A stretch of 44,139 nucleotides of DNA from Syntrophobacteraceae bacterium (GTDB lineage: Bacteria; Desulfobacterota; Syntrophobacteria; Syntrophobacterales; Syntrophobacteraceae): positions 1-44,139 of the forward strand of contig JALOOX010000024.1 of the NCBI GenBank assembly GCA_025454175.1. Reading direction: 5' to 3'. The translations under genes and the position numbers were made by a program. Under the pieces are notes generated by a model. That model was not told where the DNA came from. It was given only the letters and a program-made list of their open reading frames with translations, and did not search any database. Numbering within the stretch: the stretch's first letter is position 1; every line of letters begins with the position of its first letter. This document shows, in pieces, positions 25,980-34,674 of this stretch.

Positions 25980-27626
25980 ATGTTCGGACAGCGAATCGAG
26001 CGCACACCATCGGCCTATGACTACCCTCTCATCATCAAGCAGCTCCTGAACACTCCCATGATCCACGCCCCCCGGCGGGAAATCGTCTACCGGAACCTCA
26101 AGCGCCACGACTACCGCACCTTCGGGGAACGGGTGGGGCGCCTGGGGAATGCACTCCGGAGCCTGGGGGTCAAGCCCGGCGACACGGTGGGGGTCATGGA
26201 CTGGGACAGCCACCGCTACCTGGAGGGATTCTTCGCCATCCCCATGCTGGGAGCGGTCCTTCACATGGTCAACATCCGACTTTCGCCGGAGCAGATCATT
26301 TATACGGTCAACCATGCCGAAGACGACATCCTGCTGGTGAGCACCGACTTCCTTCCCGTTCTGGAGCAGGTGAGGGGAGAGCTCAAAACGGTCAAGAAGA
26401 TCGTCCTGATGACGGACCTGCCGTCCGTGCCGACCACGAGCCTCGAGGTTGCGGGAGAATACGAGGAACTGCTGGCATCGAGCGACGTCGAGTGTGACTT
26501 CCCGGATTTCGACGAGAGCACCAAGGCCACGACCTTTTACACGACGGGCACCACGGGAGCCCCCAAGGGAGTCTACTTCAGTCATCGCCAGCTGGTGCTG
26601 CACACCCTGGGCATCCTGACGGCTCTCGGCAGTTACAGGACTCAGACCCGTTTCGATTCGGGGGATGTCTACATGCCCCTGACCCCCATGTTTCATGTTC
26701 ACGGGTGGGGATTTCCGTTTGCCGCGACCCTCGTGGGAGCCAAGCAGGTCTACCCCGGCCGCTACGAACCGGACACCATCCTGGGCCTGGTGCAGCAGGA
26801 GGGCGTGACCTTCTCCCACTGTGTGCCGACCATCCTCCACATGCTGCTGAACAGCCCCAAAGCCAGGGAGGTGGACCTGTCCAGGTGGAAGCTCATCATC
26901 GGCGGCTCGGCTCTTCCCAAGGCCCTTTGCGTCAAGGCGATGGAGCTGGGTATCGACATCTTCACGGGCTACGGCATGTCGGAAACCTGCCCGGTGCTCA
27001 CCCTGGCCCAGCTCAGGCCGCACATGCTCCATTGGAGCCCCGAGGACCAGGTGACCATTCGCTGCCGCACCGGGGCTCCCATTCCCCTCGTCCATCTTCG
27101 AGTGGCCGATGTGGCGGGCAGGAGTCTGCCCCACGACGGTGCGAGCACGGGGGAAGTGGTGGTGCGGGCGCCCTGGCTCACCCAGGGCTATTTCAAGGAG
27201 CCGCAGAAATCCGAGGATCTCTGGGCCGACGGCTGGCTCCACACCTCGGACATCGGCTTCATCGACAGCGATGGCTACCTGCAGGTGACGGATCGACTGA
27301 AGGACGTCATTAAAACCGGTGGTGAGTGGATTTCCTCCCTGGAGCTCGAGGACATTCTCCTGCAGCACGAGGCCGTAAGTGAAGCGGCGGTGATCGCGAT
27401 TCCCGATGACAAGTGGGGTGAGCGGCCCATGGCCCTCGTGGTTCCGAGGGAGGACTTCAAGGGGAAAGTCACGGGCGACGACATCAAGTCCCATTTCATG
27501 ACGTTCGTGAACAAGGGGGTCATCTCCAAGTGGGGGGTTCCCGACCGGGTGCATTTCGTGGATTCACTGCCCAAGACCAGCGTCGGGAAGCTCAACAAGC
27601 GGGGCATGCGCCAGCAGTTTGTGTAG
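25980..27626 (+). CDS. Medium/long-chain acyl-CoA ligase (AMP-forming)
   Basis: The 548 aa protein is an ANL-superfamily acyl-CoA synthetase. Motifs: P-loop TTFYTTGTTGAPKGVYFSH, the PMFHVHGWGFPFAA block, GYGMSETCPVLTLAQ (adenylate binding), WLHTSDIGFIDSDGYLQVTDRLKDVIKTGGEWISSLELE hinge/A8 region, and the catalytic lysine region LPKTSVGKLNKRGMR near the C-terminus. The HGWGFPF motif and the length place it near the AlkK/FadD-like medium-chain ligases. ATG 25980 is supported by AAAGGAG 5 nt upstream. It would activate fatty acids for beta-oxidation, in keeping with the acyl-CoA enzymes at 6.5-12.3 kb. The next gene starts 22 nt downstream. Confidence 0.93.
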   Translation: MFGQRIERTPSAYDYPLIIKQLLNTPMIHAPRREIVYRNLKRHDYRTFGERVGRLGNALRSLGVKPGDTVGVMDWDSHRYLEGFFAIPMLGAVLHMVNIRLSPEQIIYTVNHAEDDILLVSTDFLPVLEQVRGELKTVKKIVLMTDLPSVPTTSLEVAGEYEELLASSDVECDFPDFDESTKATTFYTTGTTGAPKGVYFSHRQLVLHTLGILTALGSYRTQTRFDSGDVYMPLTPMFHVHGWGFPFAATLVGAKQVYPGRYEPDTILGLVQQEGVTFSHCVPTILHMLLNSPKAREVDLSRWKLIIGGSALPKALCVKAMELGIDIFTGYGMSETCPVLTLAQLRPHMLHWSPEDQVTIRCRTGAPIPLVHLRVADVAGRSLPHDGASTGEVVVRAPWLTQGYFKEPQKSEDLWADGWLHTSDIGFIDSDGYLQVTDRLKDVIKTGGEWISSLELEDILLQHEAVSEAAVIAIPDDKWGERPMALVVPREDFKGKVTGDDIKSHFMTFVNKGVISKWGVPDRVHFVDSLPKTSVGKLNKRGMRQQFV

Positions 27627-27648
27627 CGGTGTGTAAGGAGATGGTGGA

Positions 27649-29121
27649 ATGCTTGAGCTGATCGTGTTCGTGTGCGGTGCGGCGGTGATGGTCCTGGAAA
27701 TGGTGGGGGCGCGAATCGTGGCGCCTTATTTCGGCTCTTCCATCGTGGTGTGGACGGCCCTCATCGGGACTGTGCTGGCGAGCCTGAGCCTGGGCTACTG
27801 GTGGGGCGGGCGTATCGCCGACCGCAATCCAAGACTCATCACCCTGGGGCGCATCATCCTGTTTGCGGGGCTGTGCATCGGCCTCGTGGCGGTGGCCAAG
27901 TCCATGATTCTGGACTTCTGGGGGCTGGATTCCACTCCGATCTACTTCGCCGTCACCGCCATCAACCTGGTCCTTTTCGCCCCGGCCTCCATTCTGCTCG
28001 GGATGATCTCGCCGTATGCGGTGCGCCTCAAGATGGTGGCCGTGGAACGGGCGGGGAGCACGGCGGGGCGCCTTTACGCCCTCTCCACCCTGGGAAGTAT
28101 CGTCGGGACTTTCTTTGCCGGCTTCTTCCTCATTGCCGTCATGGGCAGCACGAGCATCCTGATCCTCCTGGCGGTGGTGCTCATTGTACTCTCCCTGGGC
28201 GCATCCATGGCCGACCGCGGCACCAAGGTCGCGGCCCTGGTTGTCATTGTCCTGCTGGGGCTGGGGTTGAATGCCTATGCCGGCTATCTTCAGAATGGAG
28301 GCTTCCACGATCTGGATACGCACTACTCGCGGGTTTTCATCTACAAGAGTGAAGACGGGGCGAGCGGGCGGCCGACTCGGGCCATGGCCACGACGCCCCG
28401 GTTCACCCAGTCGGCCATGTACCTGGACGAGCCGACGGGCCTGGTGCTGAAGTATACTCGCTTTTTCAAGGCGGCCTGGTCCTTCAACCCCTCGGCTCGA
28501 CGGTGCCTGGTGCTTGGGGGAGGGGGGTATTCGTTTCCCAAGTATGCGCTGGTCGCTCACCCGGAATTGCACGTCGAGGTGGTGGAGCTGGACCCGGGAG
28601 TCACGCACCTGGCCAGGCTGTTCTTCGGTCTCGAGGACCATCCTCGCATGCGGATCCACCATGAAGATGGTCGCACTTTCATCAATCGCAGCCGAGACAC
28701 CTTCGATGTCATCCTCGGGGATGTCTTCAACTCCCAGTACTCGGTGCCGTTTCACCTCACCACCGTCGAAACGGTGAGACGGCTTCACGACATGCTTGAA
28801 GAAGACGGCGTGGTCATCATGAACACCATCACCGCCATCGAGGGGCCCGGGGGGCGGTTCCTGAGGGCGCAGTTCTTGACCTTTGCCGAGGTCTTTCCTC
28901 ATGTTCACCTTTATCCGCTCCAACACCCCGAGGATGGACAGGCGGTTCAGAACGTGATGATCGTCGCATCGAAGAAGGCCCTGCCCCTGGATGCGGCCTC
29001 CCCGGATCCCGATGTGCGGATGTTCCTCGGCCATCGCTGGACCCGCCCGATTCCTTCGGACGTCCCCATCCTGACGGACGAGTTCGCCCCGGTCGAAAAC
29101 ATCATGGCATCCAACTGGTAG
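27649..29121 (+). CDS. Fused membrane/spermidine synthase-like protein
   Basis: The N-terminal half (residues about 1-210) has about six hydrophobic segments, beginning MLELIVFVCGAAVMVLEMVGARIVAPYFGSS and including LLGMISPYAVRLKMV and LYALSTLGSIVGTFFAGF. The C-terminal half (about 270-470) is a spermidine synthase-like Rossmann domain: RRCLVLGGGGYSFPKYAL, the acidic VEVVELDPGV, and DVILGDVFNSQYSVPFHLTTVET. This is the fused MFS/spermidine-synthase architecture common in Deltaproteobacteria. The canonical catalytic Asp of spermidine synthases appears as DVFN, so aminopropyl transfer is not assured; function is unknown. AAGGAG lies upstream of the ATG, and the gene follows the acyl-CoA ligase by 22 nt. 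Confidence 0.85.
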   Translation: MLELIVFVCGAAVMVLEMVGARIVAPYFGSSIVVWTALIGTVLASLSLGYWWGGRIADRNPRLITLGRIILFAGLCIGLVAVAKSMILDFWGLDSTPIYFAVTAINLVLFAPASILLGMISPYAVRLKMVAVERAGSTAGRLYALSTLGSIVGTFFAGFFLIAVMGSTSILILLAVVLIVLSLGASMADRGTKVAALVVIVLLGLGLNAYAGYLQNGGFHDLDTHYSRVFIYKSEDGASGRPTRAMATTPRFTQSAMYLDEPTGLVLKYTRFFKAAWSFNPSARRCLVLGGGGYSFPKYALVAHPELHVEVVELDPGVTHLARLFFGLEDHPRMRIHHEDGRTFINRSRDTFDVILGDVFNSQYSVPFHLTTVETVRRLHDMLEEDGVVIMNTITAIEGPGGRFLRAQFLTFAEVFPHVHLYPLQHPEDGQAVQNVMIVASKKALPLDAASPDPDVRMFLGHRWTRPIPSDVPILTDEFAPVENIMASNW

Positions 29122-29187
29122 CAGTCCCCCATGCCCCACCGGGAGCATCCGAAACACCGAAGATCCGTGCGGGAGTGGGGGGAGCCA

Positions 29188-29216
29188 TTTCGGTTTCATC
29201 GCGTCTTTGCTATGAT
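29188..29216 (+). promoter_or_regulatory. Candidate promoter of the Hsp70-like operon
   Basis: An extended -10, TGC-TATGAT (29208-29216), lies 115 nt before the first gene, with a poor -35 (TTTCGG at 29188-29193, 17-nt spacing). No convincing heat-shock sigma-32 consensus was found. Confidence 0.35.
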
Positions 29217-29331
29217 GGGGTCCCGGGGTTGGAGTGCTCATGTTGAACAGTTCGGACTGCTTCAGGGGCGCGGTCCGGAGGTGGTTTTGCCAGGCTGAGG
29301 TGCATGGTGTGGAGCTGTTCGGGTAAGGAGG

Positions 29332-29829
29332 ATGAGGCTGCTCGATTTCAAGTGGTTCAAGCGGAAGAAGGACGATGAGGCCGCCCGGGCGCAGCGCCTC
29401 ATCCTCGAAGAGACCCAGGGCCTCAGGAAGCTGCTGAGAAAGCAATCCGTGCTCCTCGAGGAAGTCCGAAGGGAGCAGGAAGCCGCTGCGGCCAGGGACC
29501 GTTCGGACGTGCAGCCCCTGCTCGACCTTTGCGACTCCGTTTTCTACCTTCAAAGGGCTTTTCGAAGCCCGGGACTCATGTCGCGCCAGCACGCCCAGGT
29601 GGTGAGCACGGTCCTCAAGAAGATGGATCTTTTCGCGTCGTCCCTGGGGCTCGAGATGATCGTCGATGAAGGGGCTTCGTTCGATTCGAGGAGGCATGAG
29701 GTGGTGCTCAACCGAAGCCCCGAGGCGGCGGTGCTGGAAGTCCTCGAGGTGGTGCAGCCCGGATATATTCGTGACGGTGTGGTTTTGAGACCAGCCAAGG
29801 TTGTGGTGGGGACCGCCGGCGAGTCCTGA
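29332..29829 (+). CDS. Divergent GrpE-like nucleotide exchange factor
   Basis: This 165 aa protein has the GrpE plan: a long N-terminal coiled coil (QRLILEETQGLRKLLRKQSVLLEEVRREQEAA), a short helical bundle (VQPLLDLCDSVFYLQRAF, TVLKKMDLFASSLGLEMI) and a C-terminal beta-wing (FDSRRHEVVLNRSPEAAVLEVLEVVQPGYIRDGVVLRPAKVVV) in which GY-x6-RPAKVVV matches the GrpE ending. GrpE releases ADP from Hsp70, and here the Hsp70 gene follows 25 nt downstream. The AAGGAGG Shine-Dalgarno directly abuts ATG 29332; a CTG at 29338 has better spacing, so the true start may be two codons later. It is more divergent than a housekeeping GrpE. Confidence 0.78.
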   Translation: MRLLDFKWFKRKKDDEAARAQRLILEETQGLRKLLRKQSVLLEEVRREQEAAAARDRSDVQPLLDLCDSVFYLQRAFRSPGLMSRQHAQVVSTVLKKMDLFASSLGLEMIVDEGASFDSRRHEVVLNRSPEAAVLEVLEVVQPGYIRDGVVLRPAKVVVGTAGES

Positions 29830-29854
29830 CCCGTTTGCAGGGAGTATTCGATAC

Positions 29855-31573
29855 ATGAAATCCATTGTTTGCGGCATCGATCTGGGCACGACCAACTCGG
29901 TCATCGCCTTCCTGAAGGACGGATTTCCCCATGCGATCCCGGTAGAGGAGGGCACGGCCATCGTGCCCTCGGTGGTGAGCTTCGATCCGGGCAACGGGAG
30001 CCGCTGGGTGGGGCGGCGGGCCAGGAATCGTCGAGCGGCTTTTCCCCAGCACACCGTGACTTCCATCAAGCGGCTCATGGGCAAGGACACCATGACCGCC
30101 GTCGGCCGGGGCAGCTTTCGCCCCGAGGAGCTTTCCTCGTTCATATTGAAATATCTGGCGGAGCGGGCATCCGAGCAGTTGGGGGCTCGAATCGATCAAG
30201 TGGTCATCACGGTTCCGGCCTACTTCGACGATGCGCAGCGGCGGGCCACGATCCAGGCCGGGGAGCTCGCCGGGCTCGATGTGGTGAGGATCGTGAACGA
30301 GCCCACGGCGGCGGCCCTGGTGTACGACCATGTTCCTTCGGATTTGGATACGGATTCACCTTATGTTCTTGTCTACGATCTGGGGGGCGGCACCTTCGAC
30401 GTGGCCGTCATCGAGATCAAGGGTGAGATCAAGGAGGTCCTCGCCTCGAGTGGGGACACGGCCCTGGGAGGGGACGATTTCGATGAACGTCTCCAGGGGT
30501 ACCTGCTGGAAGAGCTGAAACGCCAGGCCGATCTCCCCGACCTGAAACCGGATTTGAGCCTGAGCGTCCGGCTCCTCGACATCGCCGAAAGGGCCAAGAT
30601 CTCCCTGTCGGACCGGCCTTATGTCGAGATCCACGAAGTGGCCCTCGGCATGGTGGACGGCCGGCCCCTGAACCTCGATGTCGAGTTGAGCCGGACCGAA
30701 TTCGAGTCCCTCACGGAGGACCTCGTCGATCGGACCATGGACATTGTGGCCGAGGTCCTGAAGGAAGCCCATCTCGAGGCCTCGGAGATCGGCAAGCTCA
30801 TTCTCGTGGGAGGGGCCACGCGAATGCCTGCCGTTCACGGGGCGCTCTCGGAGCTTTTCGAGCAGACGGTGGCCCACTCCGTCGACCCGGACCTCTGCGT
30901 GGCCCTGGGAGCCGCCATCCAGGGAGGGCTCATCACCGGGGACTCGGTGGGTCAGATCCTCCTCGATGTCACGGCCCATTCCCTGGGCATCAAGACCCTC
31001 GACACGGTGGACCCCGAGACTGGGGAGCCGGACTGCTTTTCGACCATCATCCGGAGAAACACGAGGATTCCCGTCAGTCGAGCCGAGGTGTTCTGGACCG
31101 TGGCCGACGGGCAGGAGAAGATAAATGTGGAGGTGTTCCAGGGGGAAAGCCCTTCCTGCTCCCAGAACACGCCCATCGGGGACTTCCTGTATCCCCTCGA
31201 GTCGGCGCCGGCGAGCTCCGCCGTGACGGTGGAGTTCGCCTATGACCGGGAGGGTCTGGTCCGCATCTGCGTGGATCAGAAGGGGTACGACAACCGCAAG
31301 GAGGTGACCCTCGATATCCGTCAGCGGAGGGTCGAGGAGACCGGCCAGGCTGAAGCGGTCGAGACTCCCGTCAACTACATCGCCGAGAAGGCCAGGCGCC
31401 TCGCCCTGAATGAGCGGCTCCCCGAGGGGGTGAAACGCGAGATCATGAGGGTCGTGCAGGTTTACGAGGAAGCCATCAGGGCCGGCGAGGATGAAGCCCG
31501 CATGGACGAGCTGGAAGACGAGCTTCTGGAGATCCTGGACCAGGCCGAGGAGGAGCTGGAAGCCGTTGAGTAA
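29855..31573 (+). CDS. Short-lid Hsp70 (DnaK-like) chaperone
   Basis: The 572 aa protein is a full Hsp70 ATPase and substrate-binding unit. The nucleotide-binding domain (residues about 5-365) has GIDLGTTNSVIAF, VVITVPAYFDDAQRRA, VNEPTAAALVYD, YDLGGGTFDVAVIEI and LILVGGATRMPAV. The interdomain linker is GQILLDVTAHSLGIKT (DVTPLSLG in DnaK). The beta substrate domain runs to about 490 (STIIRRNTRIPVSRAEVFWTVADGQ). The helical lid is only about 80 residues, against roughly 130 in DnaK, and ends in an acidic helix without EEVD. ATG 29855 has AGGGAG 10 nt upstream. The next gene overlaps its stop by 8 nt. It is distinct from a housekeeping DnaK, which should exist elsewhere. Confidence 0.92.
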   Translation: MKSIVCGIDLGTTNSVIAFLKDGFPHAIPVEEGTAIVPSVVSFDPGNGSRWVGRRARNRRAAFPQHTVTSIKRLMGKDTMTAVGRGSFRPEELSSFILKYLAERASEQLGARIDQVVITVPAYFDDAQRRATIQAGELAGLDVVRIVNEPTAAALVYDHVPSDLDTDSPYVLVYDLGGGTFDVAVIEIKGEIKEVLASSGDTALGGDDFDERLQGYLLEELKRQADLPDLKPDLSLSVRLLDIAERAKISLSDRPYVEIHEVALGMVDGRPLNLDVELSRTEFESLTEDLVDRTMDIVAEVLKEAHLEASEIGKLILVGGATRMPAVHGALSELFEQTVAHSVDPDLCVALGAAIQGGLITGDSVGQILLDVTAHSLGIKTLDTVDPETGEPDCFSTIIRRNTRIPVSRAEVFWTVADGQEKINVEVFQGESPSCSQNTPIGDFLYPLESAPASSAVTVEFAYDREGLVRICVDQKGYDNRKEVTLDIRQRRVEETGQAEAVETPVNYIAEKARRLALNERLPEGVKREIMRVVQVYEEAIRAGEDEARMDELEDELLEILDQAEEELEAVE

Positions 31574-33668
31574 GAAGAAGCGCCTTCGAAGGGACGTCGA
31601 AAAGCTATTCCGGACGGGCCGTTACTGGGAGCTGCTGCGACTACTCGAGCAAGAGAGCGTGGCGGCCGACTTTGCCGGGGAACACCGGGAGGCCTGGCAA
31701 GTCCTGATCAAGCAGGCCCTGAAGAACGCAAGGGCCTTCGAGGAGTTTCTGAAAGAGATCGAGGGTCTCGGGTCTTTCCCCGGCAATCCGGACCTGCGCT
31801 TCCTGCTGCTCCTCAAGGACTGCATCGATGACGGGGCGCGGGTGGACGAGCTCCTCCAGGTCAAGGGGCTTTCGCCCGATGCCGAGAGGCTCAGGGCAAA
31901 GGTGGCTTCCTTCGCTTCCATCCATGGGAGTCCGGCTAAATTGCAGAGCCTCCTGGAGAAGTTCCAGCGGGAGCCCGGGAAGATCACCCGCCGTTACTAC
32001 GACGACCTGGCGAGCCTGCTGCCGACTCCGTCGCTGGCAACGGCCGCAATTCGCCTGGGAGAACGGATTCACGTGGTGCGGGGCTTGAACCACAAGGCGG
32101 CCGCGGCCCGGGGATGGGCCGGCTTTCCCCATGGCAGGCTGGAGGACCTCGACGGCGCCGTTGCGACGATCTCGGAGGCTCTGCCTCCTCCCCTTCGGGA
32201 CCTCATGATTCATCCCTTCGTGCACAACCTGGCCGTCGCATGCAGGCGGCTGGCGCCTTCCGCCAAAATCAGCGAAGCTTCCAGTCTCGTCAGGTCCATC
32301 CCCTTCCTCATCCAGCGCCTTGCGGGCGAAAAGATGGACGATGTCAGGAAACTGCTCCTCACGCAGGACGGGGAATGGGTCGAGGAGGCCCACGGCGAGG
32401 CGGCCGCGCTCAGGCAGACGCTCAAAGGAATGCCCATCGAGGAGAAGGTGGCTCTCCTCGGCGCCTTGAGAAGCCGGAGCCAGTCATCCCCGGACCAAGG
32501 CCCCGAGCTCGATTTTCCGGATTTCTTCGATGATGGGGACGATGAGGAGGACTATCCGGGCGATGACTCCATCGACCGCGGCGAGCACCTGGCGCGGAGC
32601 CTTCTGCTGACGCATGGGAGCCTTCTGAGGGACATTGCCGGTCGGATGCCGGGCCTTTCCTCCCGGGAAAGGAAGGACCTGGCGCGCGTCATGGAGCCCG
32701 TCCTCTTCCAGGACCTGGACTTCATCGCCGACCACGGGGAACATTTCGACGAGATCATGGACCTCATGGGTGCGGCGCTGGAAGCCGGCTGCGCGGGAAC
32801 GCGCATGGGCCTGCTCCTGATGCTGGCGAGCGGAGCTTATCGCAGGGGCGATCTGCGCGGGAAGGCGGAAAAGCATCTCGATCGCCTGGATCCTCCCACT
32901 CTTGAGGACATGCAATGGCTCGCCAGGGAATGGAGCAGCCTCTTCTACCCCAAGGCTCGCGCCCTGAGGCCCCTGCTGCTCCGGTACGGAAACGACAGGT
33001 CTTTGACCGACCCCTTCGCGATCCGGCTCTACAAGCTGGCCGAGGGCGATTTCGTCAATTCCACATGGCAAAAGGGGGGCCTGCCGTTTCCTTTTGCATT
33101 CCTGGGGGGCCTTTTGGCCCCGAAGCCCAAGGAGCCCGGTATCCTTCGTCAGGAGCTCGAGGATCTCTGGGAATTTGACGGACTGGACCTGACGCGCCAC
33201 TTCCTGCGATGCTACCCCAAGGACCGTCTCACCGTGGAGGGAAACCTCTGCTGGCTCAATGCCCTCCACTCCATGCAGCCTGGCGGCGCCTGGGGGTGGG
33301 CCAGCCAGGGTTTGAAACGCTGGCGGCGCTTCAACGACGAGGCCGGTTTCCTCCTGGGACAAAACGAGGCGGACAAGATTTTTGCCGACAAGCTGCGGGC
33401 CGCGATGCTCTTCGTGAAGGAGCACATGGATGAGCTTTGCGCCCTTCCGATGGACGAGGTGAATCCCCTGCTGGAGCAATTGCTCGAGTATCCCGCGATC
33501 TATCGAGATCACCAGGCCGTGCTGGTCCACATCCACAACCAGCTCGGCGGGAGATTGGCGGCAGGCGATGACGCCTTGCGCCCCCTGATGGATAAGATGA
33601 AGAATGTGCTGCTGGAGCCCTCCAAGCCTGGCAGGAAGCCGGCCAAGCCAAGAAAGAAGAGGCGATGA
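31566..33668 (+). CDS. 700-residue protein of an Hsp70 operon, function unknown
   Basis: I do not recognise a family. The frame is open from 31491, but those codons overlap the Hsp70 gene and read as a shadow, so TTG 31566 (overlapping the Hsp70 stop by 8 nt, AGGAGG 12 nt upstream) is the likely start: LSKKKRLRRDVEKLFRTGRYWELLRLL. The product is mostly alpha-helical with amphipathic repeats that could form a solenoid, an acidic segment near residues 313-335 (FFDDGDDEEDYPGDD) and a very basic tail (KPGRKPAKPRKKRR). No signal peptide or membrane segment is visible. Position between an Hsp70 and a J-domain-like gene, with overlaps on both sides, points to a stoichiometric partner or client-recruiting subunit of the chaperone; that is inference. 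Confidence 0.75.
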   Translation: MSKKKRLRRDVEKLFRTGRYWELLRLLEQESVAADFAGEHREAWQVLIKQALKNARAFEEFLKEIEGLGSFPGNPDLRFLLLLKDCIDDGARVDELLQVKGLSPDAERLRAKVASFASIHGSPAKLQSLLEKFQREPGKITRRYYDDLASLLPTPSLATAAIRLGERIHVVRGLNHKAAAARGWAGFPHGRLEDLDGAVATISEALPPPLRDLMIHPFVHNLAVACRRLAPSAKISEASSLVRSIPFLIQRLAGEKMDDVRKLLLTQDGEWVEEAHGEAAALRQTLKGMPIEEKVALLGALRSRSQSSPDQGPELDFPDFFDDGDDEEDYPGDDSIDRGEHLARSLLLTHGSLLRDIAGRMPGLSSRERKDLARVMEPVLFQDLDFIADHGEHFDEIMDLMGAALEAGCAGTRMGLLLMLASGAYRRGDLRGKAEKHLDRLDPPTLEDMQWLAREWSSLFYPKARALRPLLLRYGNDRSLTDPFAIRLYKLAEGDFVNSTWQKGGLPFPFAFLGGLLAPKPKEPGILRQELEDLWEFDGLDLTRHFLRCYPKDRLTVEGNLCWLNALHSMQPGGAWGWASQGLKRWRRFNDEAGFLLGQNEADKIFADKLRAAMLFVKEHMDELCALPMDEVNPLLEQLLEYPAIYRDHQAVLVHIHNQLGGRLAAGDDALRPLMDKMKNVLLEPSKPGRKPAKPRKKRR

Positions 33669-33988
33669 CCCGAGAAGAAGCTCTTCAGAACCTGAATCTG
33701 CCTCCCGATGCCGGACCGGAGATCATCGAGAAAGCCTATCAGCGCCTGGTGAGGCGATACCCTCCCGAGTTCCATCCCGACAGGTTCCGTGTCATTGACG
33801 ACAGCTACCGACAGCTCACCTCGCTGGCGAACATGATCGAGAACCTGCTGTCTCCGTCCATCGGCCGGTCTACCATGGACCCGTCCCTGCTGGTTTTCGA
33901 CCCGTCCCTCCCCCCTTCGCGCGTCGGCGAGGCCCTGGCGGAGATACGCAGGGTCGCCTTGATCAAGAGCCTCTGGCAAACCAAATAG
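33665..33988 (+). CDS. Minimal J-domain-like protein with displaced HPD
   Basis: At 107 aa this is little more than a J domain: helix I EEALQNLNLPP, helix II GPEIIEKAYQRLVRRY, and helix III FRVIDDSYRQLTSLANMIENLL. J domains stimulate Hsp70 ATPase through an HPD tripeptide right after the conserved Tyr of helix II (KYHPD). Here Tyr32 is followed by PPE (33-35), and an HPD appears at 37-39, four residues late. There is no Gly/Phe region, zinc centre or substrate domain; the C-terminal 40 residues are short helices. Its ATG overlaps the preceding stop by 4 nt (ATGA), and it ends the Hsp70-like operon. Confidence 0.8.
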   Translation: MTREEALQNLNLPPDAGPEIIEKAYQRLVRRYPPEFHPDRFRVIDDSYRQLTSLANMIENLLSPSIGRSTMDPSLLVFDPSLPPSRVGEALAEIRRVALIKSLWQTK

Positions 33989-34332
33989 GGGGCTCTCGAC
34001 CGATTCGGCTCGTCCCCCTGCCCGCGCCTCCCTATCGACCATGCCCGGGCGGCAGCCGGCGACGGAAGCCCCTCGAATGCCGAGGCTTCCTGACGTACGG
34101 GACTGCAACCCATGGCGAATACTCTAACTTTCATCACAGGGACTCAATCGAATGCCTTTTCGAAGATGGCTTCCGATTCCGGCCGGCACCGCGCTGCAGG
34201 GAGATCATGGGGTGCTCTTGAGCCTGTGATTGAAGCCTCCACCCTTGATCTCCAAATTCGGTCGGTCAATGAATCCAATCCCATGATTCAACATAGATCC
34301 GCATTATATTGATATGGCGGAATGTGAGTCTA

Positions 34333-34644
34333 ATGCACGGCCATCAGTATTACTGTCCACGATGCGAGTCCGACACCCGGGAGATCAAGCGCCCGTTGCT
34401 GGACCGGGGTGGCAGGCAGTTGTTCCTGGACCGCGGCCTTCTTGGTGTTTTGGGATGCAGGGTCTGGAGCACCCCAACGAACAGGCGCAGAGGGTATGCC
34501 GCCCTCATCGTTCCACGGATGCCAATGCAGCTCATCGTGCTTCCCAAAGGCGGGTGCGGACGACTGCTCATTGCCGGCGGGATCAAATCTGCTTTGCGAT
34601 CGTCCCGAGCACCTCCATCGGAAGACCCGGCGGTTCGTTCCTGA
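34333..34644 (+). pseudogene. Possible decayed zinc-ribbon protein
   Basis: The frame opens MHGHQYYCPRCESDTREIK and continues LFLDRGLLGVLGCRVW, reminiscent of small zinc-ribbon proteins that pair CPRC with a second CxxC after LLGL. The second cysteine pair is missing and the remainder (about 60 residues) is not protein-like, so a frameshifted remnant is likely. A perfect terminator lies 31 nt after the stop, which argues that something here is or was transcribed. Confidence 0.3.
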
Positions 34645-34674
34645 ATGAGCTCACGAAGGGAAGCCAGAAAAATC

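Noticed and set aside
27592..30144. An 850-codon open frame on the minus strand
   Set aside because: It is antisense to the spermidine-synthase-like protein, grpE-like and the start of the Hsp70 gene, with low-complexity His/Gln/Arg translation.
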